Shown here piece by piece: positions 10,901 to 21,769 of a stretch of 64,000 bases of DNA. The translations under genes were made by a program, and so were the position numbers. The stretch is taken from positions 365,029-429,028 of the forward strand of contig BCJX01000011.1 in the NCBI GenBank assembly GCA_001600415.1, read 5' to 3'. Below the pieces are notes generated by a model. The model saw only the letters and a program-made list of their open reading frames with translations. It was not told the DNA's origin and searched no databases. Each line of letters starts with the position of its first letter. Position 1 is the stretch's first letter. This DNA comes from Pascua guehoae (lineage: Eukaryota > Basidiomycota > Tremellomycetes > Trichosporonales > Trichosporonaceae).

Positions 10901-13900
10901 ATGTCGCTCGACTTCAAGGACCTCGTCGTCCTCATCACTGGTGCCGGTGGTGGCATTGGCAAGGCGTAAGTCGCTCCCTCCTCGTCCTCCTCTTGCCGCC
11001 GTACCAGCACAGCCGAGCCGAGTCCACCTTTTGCACCGTATACGTGCAGTTGGTGACGCTGCTTGGGCGAGCACCGGCAAGCGGCGGGATCTAGCTGGGA
11101 AGAAGGCGCTAACATAGGCTTCCTCTCCGCATCTCGCTCTTTGCCATCCTCGATTCATCGTCACTGCGTCACTCCGCCAATCCAATTCCCACCCATCTCA
11201 ATCCAACAGTTACGCCAAGTTCTACGGCTCGCGTGGCGCCAAGGTTGTTGTCAACGATGTCTCGCCCAAGGCGGCGCAGGCCGTCGTTGACGAGATTGTC
11301 AAGGGTACGTCAAATGGGGAGCTCACAACACTGCAGTCCAGTCACAGTGTCCAAACGCTTGATGTGGCGCGATGTGCTGTGGCTCAACTCGCATTATTGT
11401 TCTTGGCTGCAACATGGCTGACTCGCCTCAGACGGTGGCCAGGCCGCCATTGCCCCCGGCTCCGTCACCGAGGGCCAGGCCATCGTCGACCAGGCCGTCA
11501 AGGCCTTCGGCACCGTCCACGTGCTCATCAACAACGCCGGTATCCTCCGTGAGTACAAATCGTCGAGAAGCAGGGTGGTATGGAGCGCCAGCTCCGCGCC
11601 TCCTCTTTCGAACCCGCCTGGTACACTCGCTGACATGCAGGTGACCGCTCGTTCAAGAAGATGAGCGACAAGGAGTGGGACGACATTATCGCCGTCCACC
11701 TCAAGGGCGCCTACGCCATGACCAAGGCCGTCTGGCCAATCTTCCGCCAGCAGAAGTGGGGCCGTGTCATCAACACTGCCTCGCCTGCCGGTGTCTACGG
11801 CAACATGGGCCAGGTCAACTACTCGACCGCCAAGGCCGCTCTCACCACCTTCTCCAAGGCCCTCACCCAGGAGGGCAAGAAGTACAACATCAAGGCCAAC
11901 ACCATTGTCCCCGTACGTATGGCGTTTGGTCAAGCTCTCTCTTTGTATTCAGACTGACAAGCCCAGCTTGCCGCCTCGGCCATGACCGAGACCATCATGC
12001 CCCCCGAGTTCCTCAAGGGCCTCCGCCCCGAGCACCTCGCGCCCCTCGTCGGTGTCCTTACTGCCAAGAACGGCCCCGATGTCGGCGGCCGCTTCTTCGA
12101 GCTGGGTGCTGGTTTCTACTCTGAGCTCCGCTGGGAGCGCTCGAACGGCGTTGCCTTCAAGGTTGACGAGTCGTTCACTCCCTCGGCTGTCGCTGGCCAG
12201 TGGAACGCGGTCAAGGACTTCTCCACGTGGTACCCTTACGAGAAGGCTCCCAACGACATGAAGGCGTTTGTCGACAACCAGAAGACGATGCCTTCCAACG
12301 CCCAGGGCCCCGCCCTCGACTTCAAGGGCCAGACCGTTGTCATCACTGGTGCTGGTAACGGTCTCGGCCGCGCCTACGCCCACGACTTTGCCAAGCTCGG
12401 TGCCAACGTTGTCATCAACGACGTTGTCGCCGAGAACGCCAACAAGGTCGTCGAGGAGGTCAACGCCCTCGGTGGCAAGGGTGCCGCGGCCGTGTGCTCG
12501 GCCGAGGAGGGTGAGAAGATTGTCAAGACTGCCATCGACAACTTTGGCGGCATCCAGGTCCTCATCTGCAACGCTGGTATCCTCCGCGACAAGGCGTTTG
12601 TCAACATGACGGACAAGATGTGGGACGACGTCATGTCGGTCCACCTCAAGGCCACCTACCGCTGCTGCAAGGCTGCCTGGCCCTACATGCAGGACCAGAA
12701 GTACGGCCGCATTGTCGTCACGTCGTCGCCCAACGGTCTCATTGGCGCCCACGGCCAGTGCAACTATGCCACTGCCAAGGCTGGTATCATTGGCTTTGCC
12801 CGCTCGCTTGCCATTGAGGGCAAGAGGAACAACATCTTTGTCAACGCCATTGCCCCCCGTGCCGGTACTCAGATGACCGCCACTGTCTGGACCAAGGAGA
12901 TGCTCGAGACCTTCAAGCCCGAGTTTGTCTCGCCGTTTGTTGTCTACATGGCGTCCAAGAACAACAAGGAGACGGGCCACATCTTTGAGGGCTTTGGTGG
13001 CTTTGCCGCAGAGGTCCGCTGGGGCCGCAGCGGTGGCAAGACGTTCCCCAACAACCGCATTGCTACTCCCGAGCAGATTGCCGAGTCGTGGGACGAGATT
13101 ACTCGCTTTGACGACCGCGAGACCTGGCCCACCTCGACCGCCGAGTCGGGCCAGCAGATCTTTGCCAACTTTGAGAATGTTGTCGAGGACGGTCCCGACT
13201 ACTCTGACCCCGAGGACACGGAGGAGATCCGCAAGGCCAAGCAGACCGTTGGCGAGCCCTCCGAGTACACGTACACTGCTCGCGACGTCATTCTCTACAA
13301 CCTCGGTATCGGTGCCACCGCCAAGGACCTCGACCACACGTACGAGCACGCCGACAACTTTGGCGCCTTCCCCTCGTTTGGTGTCATCCCCCAGTTCTTT
13401 GCCACCCCTGGCTTCAACATGGACGACGTTGTCCCCAACTTCAACCCCGCCAAGCTCCTCCACGGCGAGCAGTACCTGCAGATCAAGGCGCCCATCCCCA
13501 CCGAGGGCACGCTTGTCAGCACGGTCCGTCTCCGTGAGGTCCTCGACAAGGGCAAGGCTGCGGCCGTGACCACGGCGATTGAGACCAAGGACAAGGCGAC
13601 CGGCAAGGTCATCTTTGAGAACCAGTCGACTGTCTTCATCCGCGGCTCGGGTGGCTTTGGCGGCAAGAAGAACGGTGTCGACCGCGGCAACGCCACCGCC
13701 GTCAACGCGCCCCCTTCGCGCAAGCCCGACGCCGTCGTCGAGGAGAAGACCTCCGAGAGCCAGGCCGCCATCTACCGCCTGTCGGGCGACTACAACCCCC
13801 TCCACATTGACCCTGCGTTCTCGTCCATGGGCGGCTTCCCCAAGCCCATCCTCCACGGCCTCTGCTCGCTCGGCTTTGCCGGCCGCCACGTCCTCAACAC

Positions 13901-14093
13901 GTACGGCCCTTACGAGGACCTCAAGGTCCGCTTTGCCGGCACCGTCATCCCCGGCGAGACCCTCGTCACCGAGATGTGGAAGGAGGGCAACAAGGTCATC
14001 TTCCGCACCTCGGTCAAGGACCGCAACGCCCCCGCCATCTCGAACGCCGCCGCTACCCTCGTTTCGGCGTCCGCCCCCAAGAGCAAGCTCTAA
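10901..14093 (+). CDS. FOX2: Peroxisomal multifunctional beta-oxidation enzyme (hydroxyacyl-CoA dehydrogenase / enoyl-CoA hydratase 2)
   Basis: Fungal multifunctional enzyme type 2 of 891 aa in five exons: 10901-10965, 11210-11304, 11432-11548, 11641-11912 and 11967-14093. Two tandem short-chain dehydrogenase domains each carry a TGxxxGxG nucleotide motif (TGAGGGIG near residue 14; TGAGNGLG near residue 309) and a YxxxK catalytic pair (YSTAK, YATAK). The C-terminal hot-dog domain has the hydratase-2 signature YRLSGDYNPLHIDP near residue 786. The protein ends in KSKL, a peroxisomal targeting signal 1. It hydrates trans-2-enoyl-CoA to the (3R)-hydroxy ester and oxidises this with NAD+. Length and domain order match the family. 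All introns lie in the first dehydrogenase domain. The symbol follows the yeast orthologue. Confidence 0.96.
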
Positions 14094-15241
14094 GCGGCGC
14101 GGTAGCACAAAAATGTCTTGGTCGTCGACGCCACGAGGACGCCGTGGCGAGCAGCAGCAGCAGATAGCTAGTTTATGTCTTTGTAGAAGTGCAAAGTAAA
14201 TGTACGGATTTGGAAGCGACGCCGCGAGGAAGAGGTAGTTGACCATACTGAAGGAGGGTTTTGTGGCAAGGTGGTTGTGAGTCCGCGGGGAGGGGAGAAG
14301 GAGCCCCGAGTCAGTGAAGAACCGCAGGTAGGGCTTTAAGATGACCTTTGAGACATGATAATGGGCATCAAGGCGGAGCGGAAGGGGCGGCACCAGGACG
14401 GCAATGAGGCGGGCTTGGAGCTGGTCGCTGTAGGCTGACCGTCCACTGTTTGCAGTCCGACTGTCTGGCGCCATCCTCGAGCTCCGCACACGACAAGCCA
14501 ACAAACATGGTTTCGAGAAGTGGCATATTGTATGGCGAGCAACATGAACAACCTTGGGCATGGCGTTGTGCTCCGCTACCACGACACAAACGTAGAATGA
14601 TTCAGAGGCACAAGCATCTTGCCAGCGTCACGTGAAGTGGTGCGTCGGGCCATTTGTGGATTCTGATTCTGGGCAGAGTGCGCCATGATCCGCGTTCTCT
14701 CCACACCCCACTCGTGTGTGGCACTGCTGTGGTCATTGGCCGTAGCACTGACACAGTGAAAGTGGACTATGTCACAATGGGAAGCTATCGATTTCCAGGC
14801 CTGGTGCCAGAGTATCTCGTCCAGCTTGCAGAGAATTACGGCGTTTCTGCCCCGTTATGCCGGTACAGCTCAGCTGCGTGCTCTCACCCATGGACATGTT
14901 GGCCGTCAACCGAGTCACACCAAGCGTCCCTCTTTCGCCTCGTCATGGATCCACAGAACCTTGACTTGGCGGGGGTTAGGTTATCCATGCCCTTGCACAA
15001 GCAGCGGTATCATCGGCCCCGCACGCGGCCCAAACGATGTATCCGACCGAGCCGACCAGCACCTACCACCCGCCAGCATTAGTGTGATGTGCCTGGTACG
15101 TCTGCTTGGCAGGCCCCGCTGCCAACTCTGTTCAGCCAAACCCAGCGACAGGACTCGCCACCAGCACTCGTCTCGAGAGAAGCTTTGTGAATGTACATAA
15201 ACCGCAGACGAGGGGGAGTATCCCCCACCCGCACATCCAAG
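14094..15241. other. Intergenic region of 1.1 kb
   Basis: 3' flank of the beta-oxidation gene and promoter of the transporter gene. No supported coding region or RNA gene is visible. Confidence 0.5.
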
Positions 15242-18000
15242 ATGCCGCCAGCTCCACCTGCACCGCCCACTCACGCCGTCACACACTGGTGGTTCGACAG
15301 CGCCATCCTCGGCCCAACTGCGAAAGACAAGTCCGAGGACGAGGACACATACGAGCTCAAACTCAAGGACCACTCTCTCCCTCCCAAGACGCCGGACCAA
15401 ACCCCTCCCCCAACCAACCCACGGCGCCGATCCGCGCGCTGCCTCGCCGGCGTATCCGACGCGGCACCCCAAGTGGCCGGTACACTGGGGCTGGCGCTCG
15501 CGACGGCCGTGTTCGCCCTCGAGCCCCTGGTGGCGGCGGTGGTGTGGCCTTCGCTGTCGACTTATGAGTTCAGCGCGGGGAGGAGGTATGACGAGGAGGT
15601 TACGTATCGTGATTTGGGGTGGTATGGGGGTGGATATTGGTGAGTTTCGTGTGGTGATGGGGCTGGGGACCAGGGGATGGGTGGGAAGGGGTTGAGGGGA
15701 AGGGGGGGACTATGGGTTGAGGGGTGTGTATGGGTTGAGGCGGGTGTTTGGGTTTTGAGGCCGGAGGGAGGAGGGCGGGGTTAGGGAGGTTATGGGTTCG
15801 GGGTGGGGAACTGAATGGGTGTTCCCGTGTTTCAGAGAGGTGGAATAAGTCGGCACGTTGGGTAAGAGGGTACGCTTCACTGGAGCGAGAGAGTGAGGAA
15901 ATTGGGGAGGGTGGGAGCACTGAGGGAAGAGGGTGGGAAGCAGGAGAGACTCGTTACGAAGCGGGAGATGAGAGAAGAATGGGGGAGGAGGGGAGAGTAA
16001 GGGAGGAGGGAGTAGGGAATTGTTAGAACAAACGCACTCTGCAGGGCAACTCAGCACGTTCGGGACCATTAAGGATGGCGACAGAATGGTTGCCTCTCTG
16101 CAGTTGTCCTCGCCCATAATGAGATTCCCTGCTTCCAAACCTCACTTGTTAGCCCTTTCCCCACCTCACCAGCACCAGTTGCCCTAGATCATAAGCTGAC
16201 ATACAGCATGGGCATGGCGGCGTTTGGGTGCCTGTGGCTCCGCTGGCAACGGATCTTCGCTGCCAAATGGATCCTCTGTGCTGCGCTCATCGTCGTCCTC
16301 TGTGGCGAATTAGCGAGCGGGTTTGCTCCGTCGGTTGAAGTCGTGATTCTCGGTCGCGTCATCGCTGGGATTGGAGCCGTGGCCATCCCGCCTGCAACGT
16401 CGGCCCTGGCTGGGCTTTACAGCCAGGGTGGTGGCGACACTGGTACCGGTGCTGTCTCGTCACTGCCAGCCAGCACGATACTCGTGGCTTCCTGGGTGGC
16501 TGCGTCGCTCGCCGCACCGGTCCTTGCCGGGGCATTGTGCGAGTACGCGACGTGGCGATGGGCCTTTATCCTCAAAGCCATACTTGCGGCTGTGGCAGCG
16601 GGGCTCGTCCTCTTTGTACCATCAGTGGACCCACCGGATTACTATGTACGCCAGATCAACGAGGAGCTACGCACCAGTGGCAGGCGCACGGACGGCACAC
16701 CCGTGACGGTACCCAAGGGGGAACTCGCGTTGGCGACCGGAGACTGGCTCATCGCCGCTTCCATCGTGGGCATGGAGGCGTGCGTCGTCCTGTGCTTCTG
16801 GGACTGGGACAGTCACTTTGGAGTCTGCATGGCGGCCGTCATGCTTGTTCCCCTATTCTGCCCACCGGTAACGTGGGGTCTCGTCGCTTGGTTAAACAAA
16901 CCTTCACACCGCGTCCACGGCCGCAAACGCGTCTGGTACGTCCTGCAGTGTACTTGACTCCTGAGGCAAGTAGGTAGCTCTTGAGGGCACCGACTCTAAC
17001 AACGCACAGCGTGGCGGCAACAATAACCTTTTTCCTCTCCGCAGTCCCAATCTCGACCGCATACTCGGCCAGCTTGCGCCTGCAGGTCTCCGAACCCAGC
17101 CCTTTCAAGGCCGGCGTGGGGCTGCTCGCCCTCGCAGGCGGCCAAGAGCTCGCGTCAGTGATGAATACCTACATCACGAACCGCGTCCGCTGGCATAGTC
17201 TGCTTGCCAGCCTCGGCTGTGTGTGCCTGTGCGGCGCCGCCGTGGGTCTATTCCTTACTCAGCCGTACATGGTCGCCACATACCCGCTCATCGCCCTCGC
17301 CGGAATTGGAACGGGGCTTGCTGAGCGCTACCCGATACTTGTCGTTCAGAGCGATCTCCAGAGTGACCCAGAAACACTACGCACAGCCATGAGCATTCTC
17401 TCATTCTGTGAGCTCTACACACACGCAGATGTTGCGCACAACCACAATCAGCTGATGTCTACCGCAGGGTCTAACGCCGGCCGCGTCCTCGGCATTACCG
17501 CCACGGGCTTCCCGCCCATCAACGACTTTCTCATTGACAAAGGAGCCCCGACCTACACTGGTAACACGGTGCCCCTGTTCCCGGGCGTATTTATCAACCA
17601 GAAGCCGCAGCTCCTCCACACGCTCGCCAAGGGCTACCTTGTCGCGATTGCGTTTGCAGCCGTTGCCACACTGGTCCTCTTACCTGCTGCCCTGTGGCTA
17701 CGGAATCTGGTTAGCGATGAGGAGTGGCAGATCCACCAGGATCAGAGGCGGCGTGCACGCGAGGCCAAGCGCGAGGCCAGGAGAATACGCAAGGCCGAAA
17801 GGCAAGCGCGCCAGAGGCACAGGTCAAAGTGGGTGTCAGATGTGCCAGAGCCTGCAGACAAGGCCAAGGAGGCCGCGAAGGACATGGAGGCCGATCGCGA
17901 TATCGAAAAGTGCGACACCGACAGCCTCAAGACCATGGTCGAGGGTGAAGATGTCCCGGCTCCGCCGCCGCAGTACACGGCCGCCACAATCCCAAGATGA
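15242..18000 (+). CDS. Major facilitator superfamily transporter, 685 aa
   Basis: Four exons, 15242-15639, 16207-16935, 17010-17407 and 17468-18000, joined in frame into 685 codons plus stop. Many hydrophobic helices are present. The segment LGRVIAGIGAVAIPPATSAL is the MFS helix 4-5 motif, and the A-A-P-V-LAGAL stretch resembles the antiporter motif C. The cytosolic N-terminus is Pro-rich. The C-terminal tail of about 100 residues is highly basic then acidic (RRRAREAKREARRIRKAER). The size suggests the 14-helix DHA2 drug/H+ antiporter group, but the substrate cannot be told. Intron 1 is 567 nt, far longer than its neighbours, and strongly purine-rich on this strand, so the first exon join is the weakest. 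The exon 3/4 join restores an uninterrupted SFWSNAGRVLG helix. Confidence 0.82.
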
Positions 18001-18753
18001 GGTTGCTAGTATTGATTGAGAACTTTGCGTTTGTAGAGGGGTATCTGTAAAACTTATGGTGATCTGGATCCGTAGCCAGACAATAGAACATGCAGGCATC
18101 CTGGCTTACTCTACAGTATGTCATGGGCGCAATCTGGCGTACTGGCGTACTCTTGGCATCCCGTATCGGATGCGCCTGTGGCGTCGATAACGCGACCTGG
18201 TTGGTTGCATGCCCTTGTATCAACTGTGCGTCCGACTGCATCCGACCGTGCGCGCCCCACACCGCGATCCTCACACATCTCGGTCAGGGATACAAGGGCA
18301 TGTAGATGTGCGAAAGCACGAGCAGTGCAGTGACTGCGTTCGCTGTCACCAATAATGCCTCGTGCACCATCAGTCGCGCTCGCGTTCGCACTGCCCCGCG
18401 TCCACCGCTCGAGCGCCACTATCATCACCTCGTTGATCGCTTCGGCCGCCACATCGGCCTCTTTTTTGGGCAACGGACCCTGGCACGCGTAGCATTGTCG
18501 GGTCGTGTTGCTAAATCGAGCCATGACGTAATCCCTTTGCTTGGGGGCCTGGTCTTGGTGCCGGCGGCTGCCACCGTGTCTTTCCCCCCGTAGGGCGCTC
18601 CAAAACTGCATGGCGTGGACACACACTACTCTGGTACTGCCTCGCTCGTCGTCGCAAGAAAAGAAGCACGCACTTCACAACCACGTTTTTTAAATCCTTC
18701 TCATCACTCTCTCCCATCCCACTTGCCCCAAAACTAGTCTCACACGGCACACC
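18001..18753. other. Intergenic region with a possible small reverse-strand gene
   Basis: Promoter of the NADH dehydrogenase gene. On the minus strand a frame beginning at 18523 (MARFSNTTRQCYACQGPLPK) reads plausibly for about 55 residues. A shifted frame further on has a hydrophobic stretch (ALLVTANAVTALLVLSHIY). This could be a small spliced membrane protein, but I could not fix an exon join, so I do not call it. Confidence 0.3.
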
Positions 18754-21361
18754 ATGCTTCCCCGCGCCCCGCTTACCCGCACGCTGGGGGCTGTGCGGCC
18801 GACCGTGTCGCGTACCCAGCTTTCAGCACTGCGTATGCCTCGTCCTCCTCCTCTCACCTCGCGCACAACGCCGACGATGGGCGTTGCGCGCCTGGCAACA
18901 TCGTCGTTCGGTGGTTATCGGCCAGGAACCCACAACCACCGCCCATGGGGGCCCGGCAGCAAGGGATTGATGGGGCCCGGATACGCTTTCCCGGGGCGTC
19001 AACTCGATGTGCGATCGGTATGGACGAGCGCCGGTCGCAAGGAATTCCGAAGGAAGCACCGCTTCATCTCGGGGGTGATCCGGCTTGCGGTTTCGGGGAC
19101 GGTCGCGCTCGGTGTCCTTCTCGTCGTGATTCTGTGCCACGACGCAATGACGTACTCGCATCAACATATTGATCGCGTTCCCGCCAACCCGCTCGCGCTG
19201 CAGCCGCGCAGGGGCGGGCCAAAGAACCTCCCGATCATCGAAGTCTGCCTGGACGAGGAGGAGACGGAAGAAATGGTCTCGTTGATGAAGAAGCCGCGAC
19301 TCGTCATTCTTGGTGGTGGCTGGGGTGTGAGTTTGTTGCTGGCAAGGTCACCGAGATCACCGAGGTCATGCGATCTGCGGATTTAGCGTGGGCCCGAACC
19401 CCAACACCGAGCTGAGCTGACACCACCCCGTGCCTGTGCAGTCTGTCGCGCTCCTCAAGACGATCGACCCCGACGCGTTCAACGTGACGGTCATTGCACC
19501 CCAAAACTACTTTCAGTTTACCCCACTCCTCCCCTCGGCGTGCGTCGGCACCGTCGAGCCTCGAACGCTCGTGGAGCCCCTCCGCCGCCTTATCGCCCGC
19601 GTCCACGGCCACTTTCTCAGTGGCGCTGCCGTAGACGTCGACATGTCGGAGCGCCTCGTCGAGGTCGAGGTCCCCACAGAGGCGGGCCAAGGCACCATGC
19701 GTGCCTATGTGCCGTACGACAAGCTGGTGGTCGCCGTGGGCTCGCGCTCAAACGACCACGGCGTAAAGGGCCTGGAAAATTGCTACCAGCTCAAGACCAT
19801 TCCCGATGCCCAGGCCATTCGTCGTCGTATCATGAGTGCGTTGATAATCGGCCCGCTGACTTGCGCGCCAACTTGCCAAAGCCTGGACCGAGATAACAAG
19901 ATCTAACCGTGCAGCCAGCCTTGAAATGGCGTCGCTCCCGACGACCACGCCCGCGGAGCGCAAGCACTTGCTCTCCTTTGTCGTGTGTGGCGGCGGCCCC
20001 ACTGGCGTCGAGTTTGCCGCAGAGCTGTCCGACATGCTCCACGAGGACGCTCTGAAATACGTGCGTTTTACAGCGTCCGTGCCCGAGCGCACGTGCTAAT
20101 GAGACGGCAGTACCCCAAGATTCTCAAGAGCGATATCCATGTCACCATTATCCAGAGCCGCGACCACATTCTCAACACGTACTCTGAAAAAATCTCCGAC
20201 TACGCCGAGAAGCGCTTCTCTCGTGACGACATTGATGTCGTTACGAATGCACGGTGCGTATCGAGGGCTCTCAATTAAGTGACCGTGCTCTGGCTGACGG
20301 CAGTGTGAGCGAGGTCACCCCGGACAAGGTTATCATCACCGTCAAGCAGGACGGCAAGTCTGTCACAAAGGAGATTCCAGCGGGCTTTGTCCTGTGGAGC
20401 ACCGGTATTGGTGCGTAGGAGCCGAGCTGGGAGAGTTACGCTTTTGCTAACAGTGCAGCCATGCAGCCATTTACCAAGCGCATGGTCGAGCGCCTGCCAA
20501 ACCAGTACCACTCCAAGGCTGTGCAGGTCGACCACCACCTTCGTGTCGAGGGTGCGCCACTGGGCACCGTCTACGCCATTGGCGATGCTTCCACTGTGCG
20601 TCTCCGAAGTTGACTGACCGCCGTGCGTTCCCCACTAACGACGACAGATCCACCTGAACATGATCAACGACTTGCTTCAGCTCTGGGAACGGTTTGATTC
20701 CAACAAGGACGACGTCCTCGACTTTGACGAGTTTACGCGCATGGCCCACTTTATGCGCAAAAAGTACCCCCTGGCATCCGAGTCGCTGGAGAAAATGTAA
20801 GCCGGGGAGGGAATCTCCAACGCGACACAGGTACAACTAAAAGCTGACACGTCCTTAGCCACGCGCTGTTCCAGGAGTGTGACACGGACCAGGACGAAAA
20901 GATTACGCTCAACGAGCTCGCCGAGCTGTTCCTCAAGGTCAGCAACAAGGTGACGGCGCTCCCCGCAACGGCGCAGGTGGCGGCACAGCAGGGCGAGTAC
21001 CTCGGCAAGCTGTTTTCCAAGTTTGCAAAGCAGCGCCAAACCATGCTGGACAATGAAATCACAAGCCTCGACGACGAAGTGCTCCACAAGGCCTTCAACT
21101 ACAAGCACCTCGGCAGCCTGGCGTACATTGGCAACGCGGCCGTGTTTGACTACTATGGCATTTCGGTCGCGGGCGGTCTGCTGGGCATGTACGCGTGGCG
21201 CAGCGTCTACTGGGGCGAGCAGACGTCGATGCGCACGCGCGTCATGCTCTTCTTTGACTGGATCAAGCGCGGCATCTTTGGCCGTGACCTTTCGCGGGTG
21301 AGTACATGCCAGCATGTGGTGAAGACTAGGCGCAAAACGACTGACACGATCGCAGTTCTGA
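18754..21361 (+). CDS. External alternative NADH dehydrogenase (NDH-2) with EF-hands
   Basis: Rotenone-insensitive type II NAD(P)H:ubiquinone oxidoreductase of 697 aa in nine exons: 18754-19326, 19442-19835, 19915-20060, 20111-20253, 20304-20410, 20459-20595, 20648-20796, 20859-21297 and 21356-21361. The N-terminus is Arg/Ser/Thr-rich (mitochondrial presequence), with one hydrophobic segment at about residues 105-128. The FAD-binding Rossmann motif is VILGGGWGSVAL. The NAD(P)H-binding motif is FVVCGGGPTGVEFAAEL. A two-EF-hand insert follows: FDSNKDDVLDFDEF, near-canonical, and CDTDQDEKITLNEL. The C-terminal amphipathic membrane anchor ends in GIFGRDLSRF. EF-hands are typical of calcium-modulated external enzymes that oxidise cytosolic NAD(P)H. 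The last coding exon holds only Phe and the stop codon. Confidence 0.95.
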
Positions 21362-21769
21362 GCGAGCATCTTAGAAATCTCTTCCAAGAGTCAACGTAGA
21401 TAGATGTGTAGGCGACGGCTGTCCATGCCAGCTGTCGTAATGCTATGAGTAATGTACACGATGGGTGGTGTGCTGTCCGAGCGCGAGAGCGTGGGCAGGG
21501 GGATGGTGAATGGTGGAGTGGGCCAGTGTAATGGAGATGGTCGAATGATGGCTAGCGTCATGGTACATCAGGCTGGTCGTCTTGCTTGGCGTATCGAGGT
21601 CCGAGGTTGTGACACGGTCGAAATGGACATACAAAGGGCAACAATGGCGCATTGCACAGTTGGAGTTGAGACGCCGTCCCACCGAGTGGCCATGTCGAGT
21701 GGTAATGTCAACAGCCAATTCAGACCAACTCCAGAGGTACGAAACGCGCAGAGCCGAGACTTGGACAGT
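21362..21769. other. Spacer between convergent genes
   Basis: About 400 nt of 3' flank shared by the NADH dehydrogenase gene and the reverse-strand gene that ends at 21770. No coding evidence. Confidence 0.5.

Noticed and set aside
11949..14582. 877-codon open frame on the minus strand opposite the multifunctional beta-oxidation gene
   Set aside because: The plus-strand protein has clear enzymatic motifs and a targeting signal. The antisense frame arises from extreme third-position GC bias and reads as low-complexity Val/Gly/Leu/Asp sequence.
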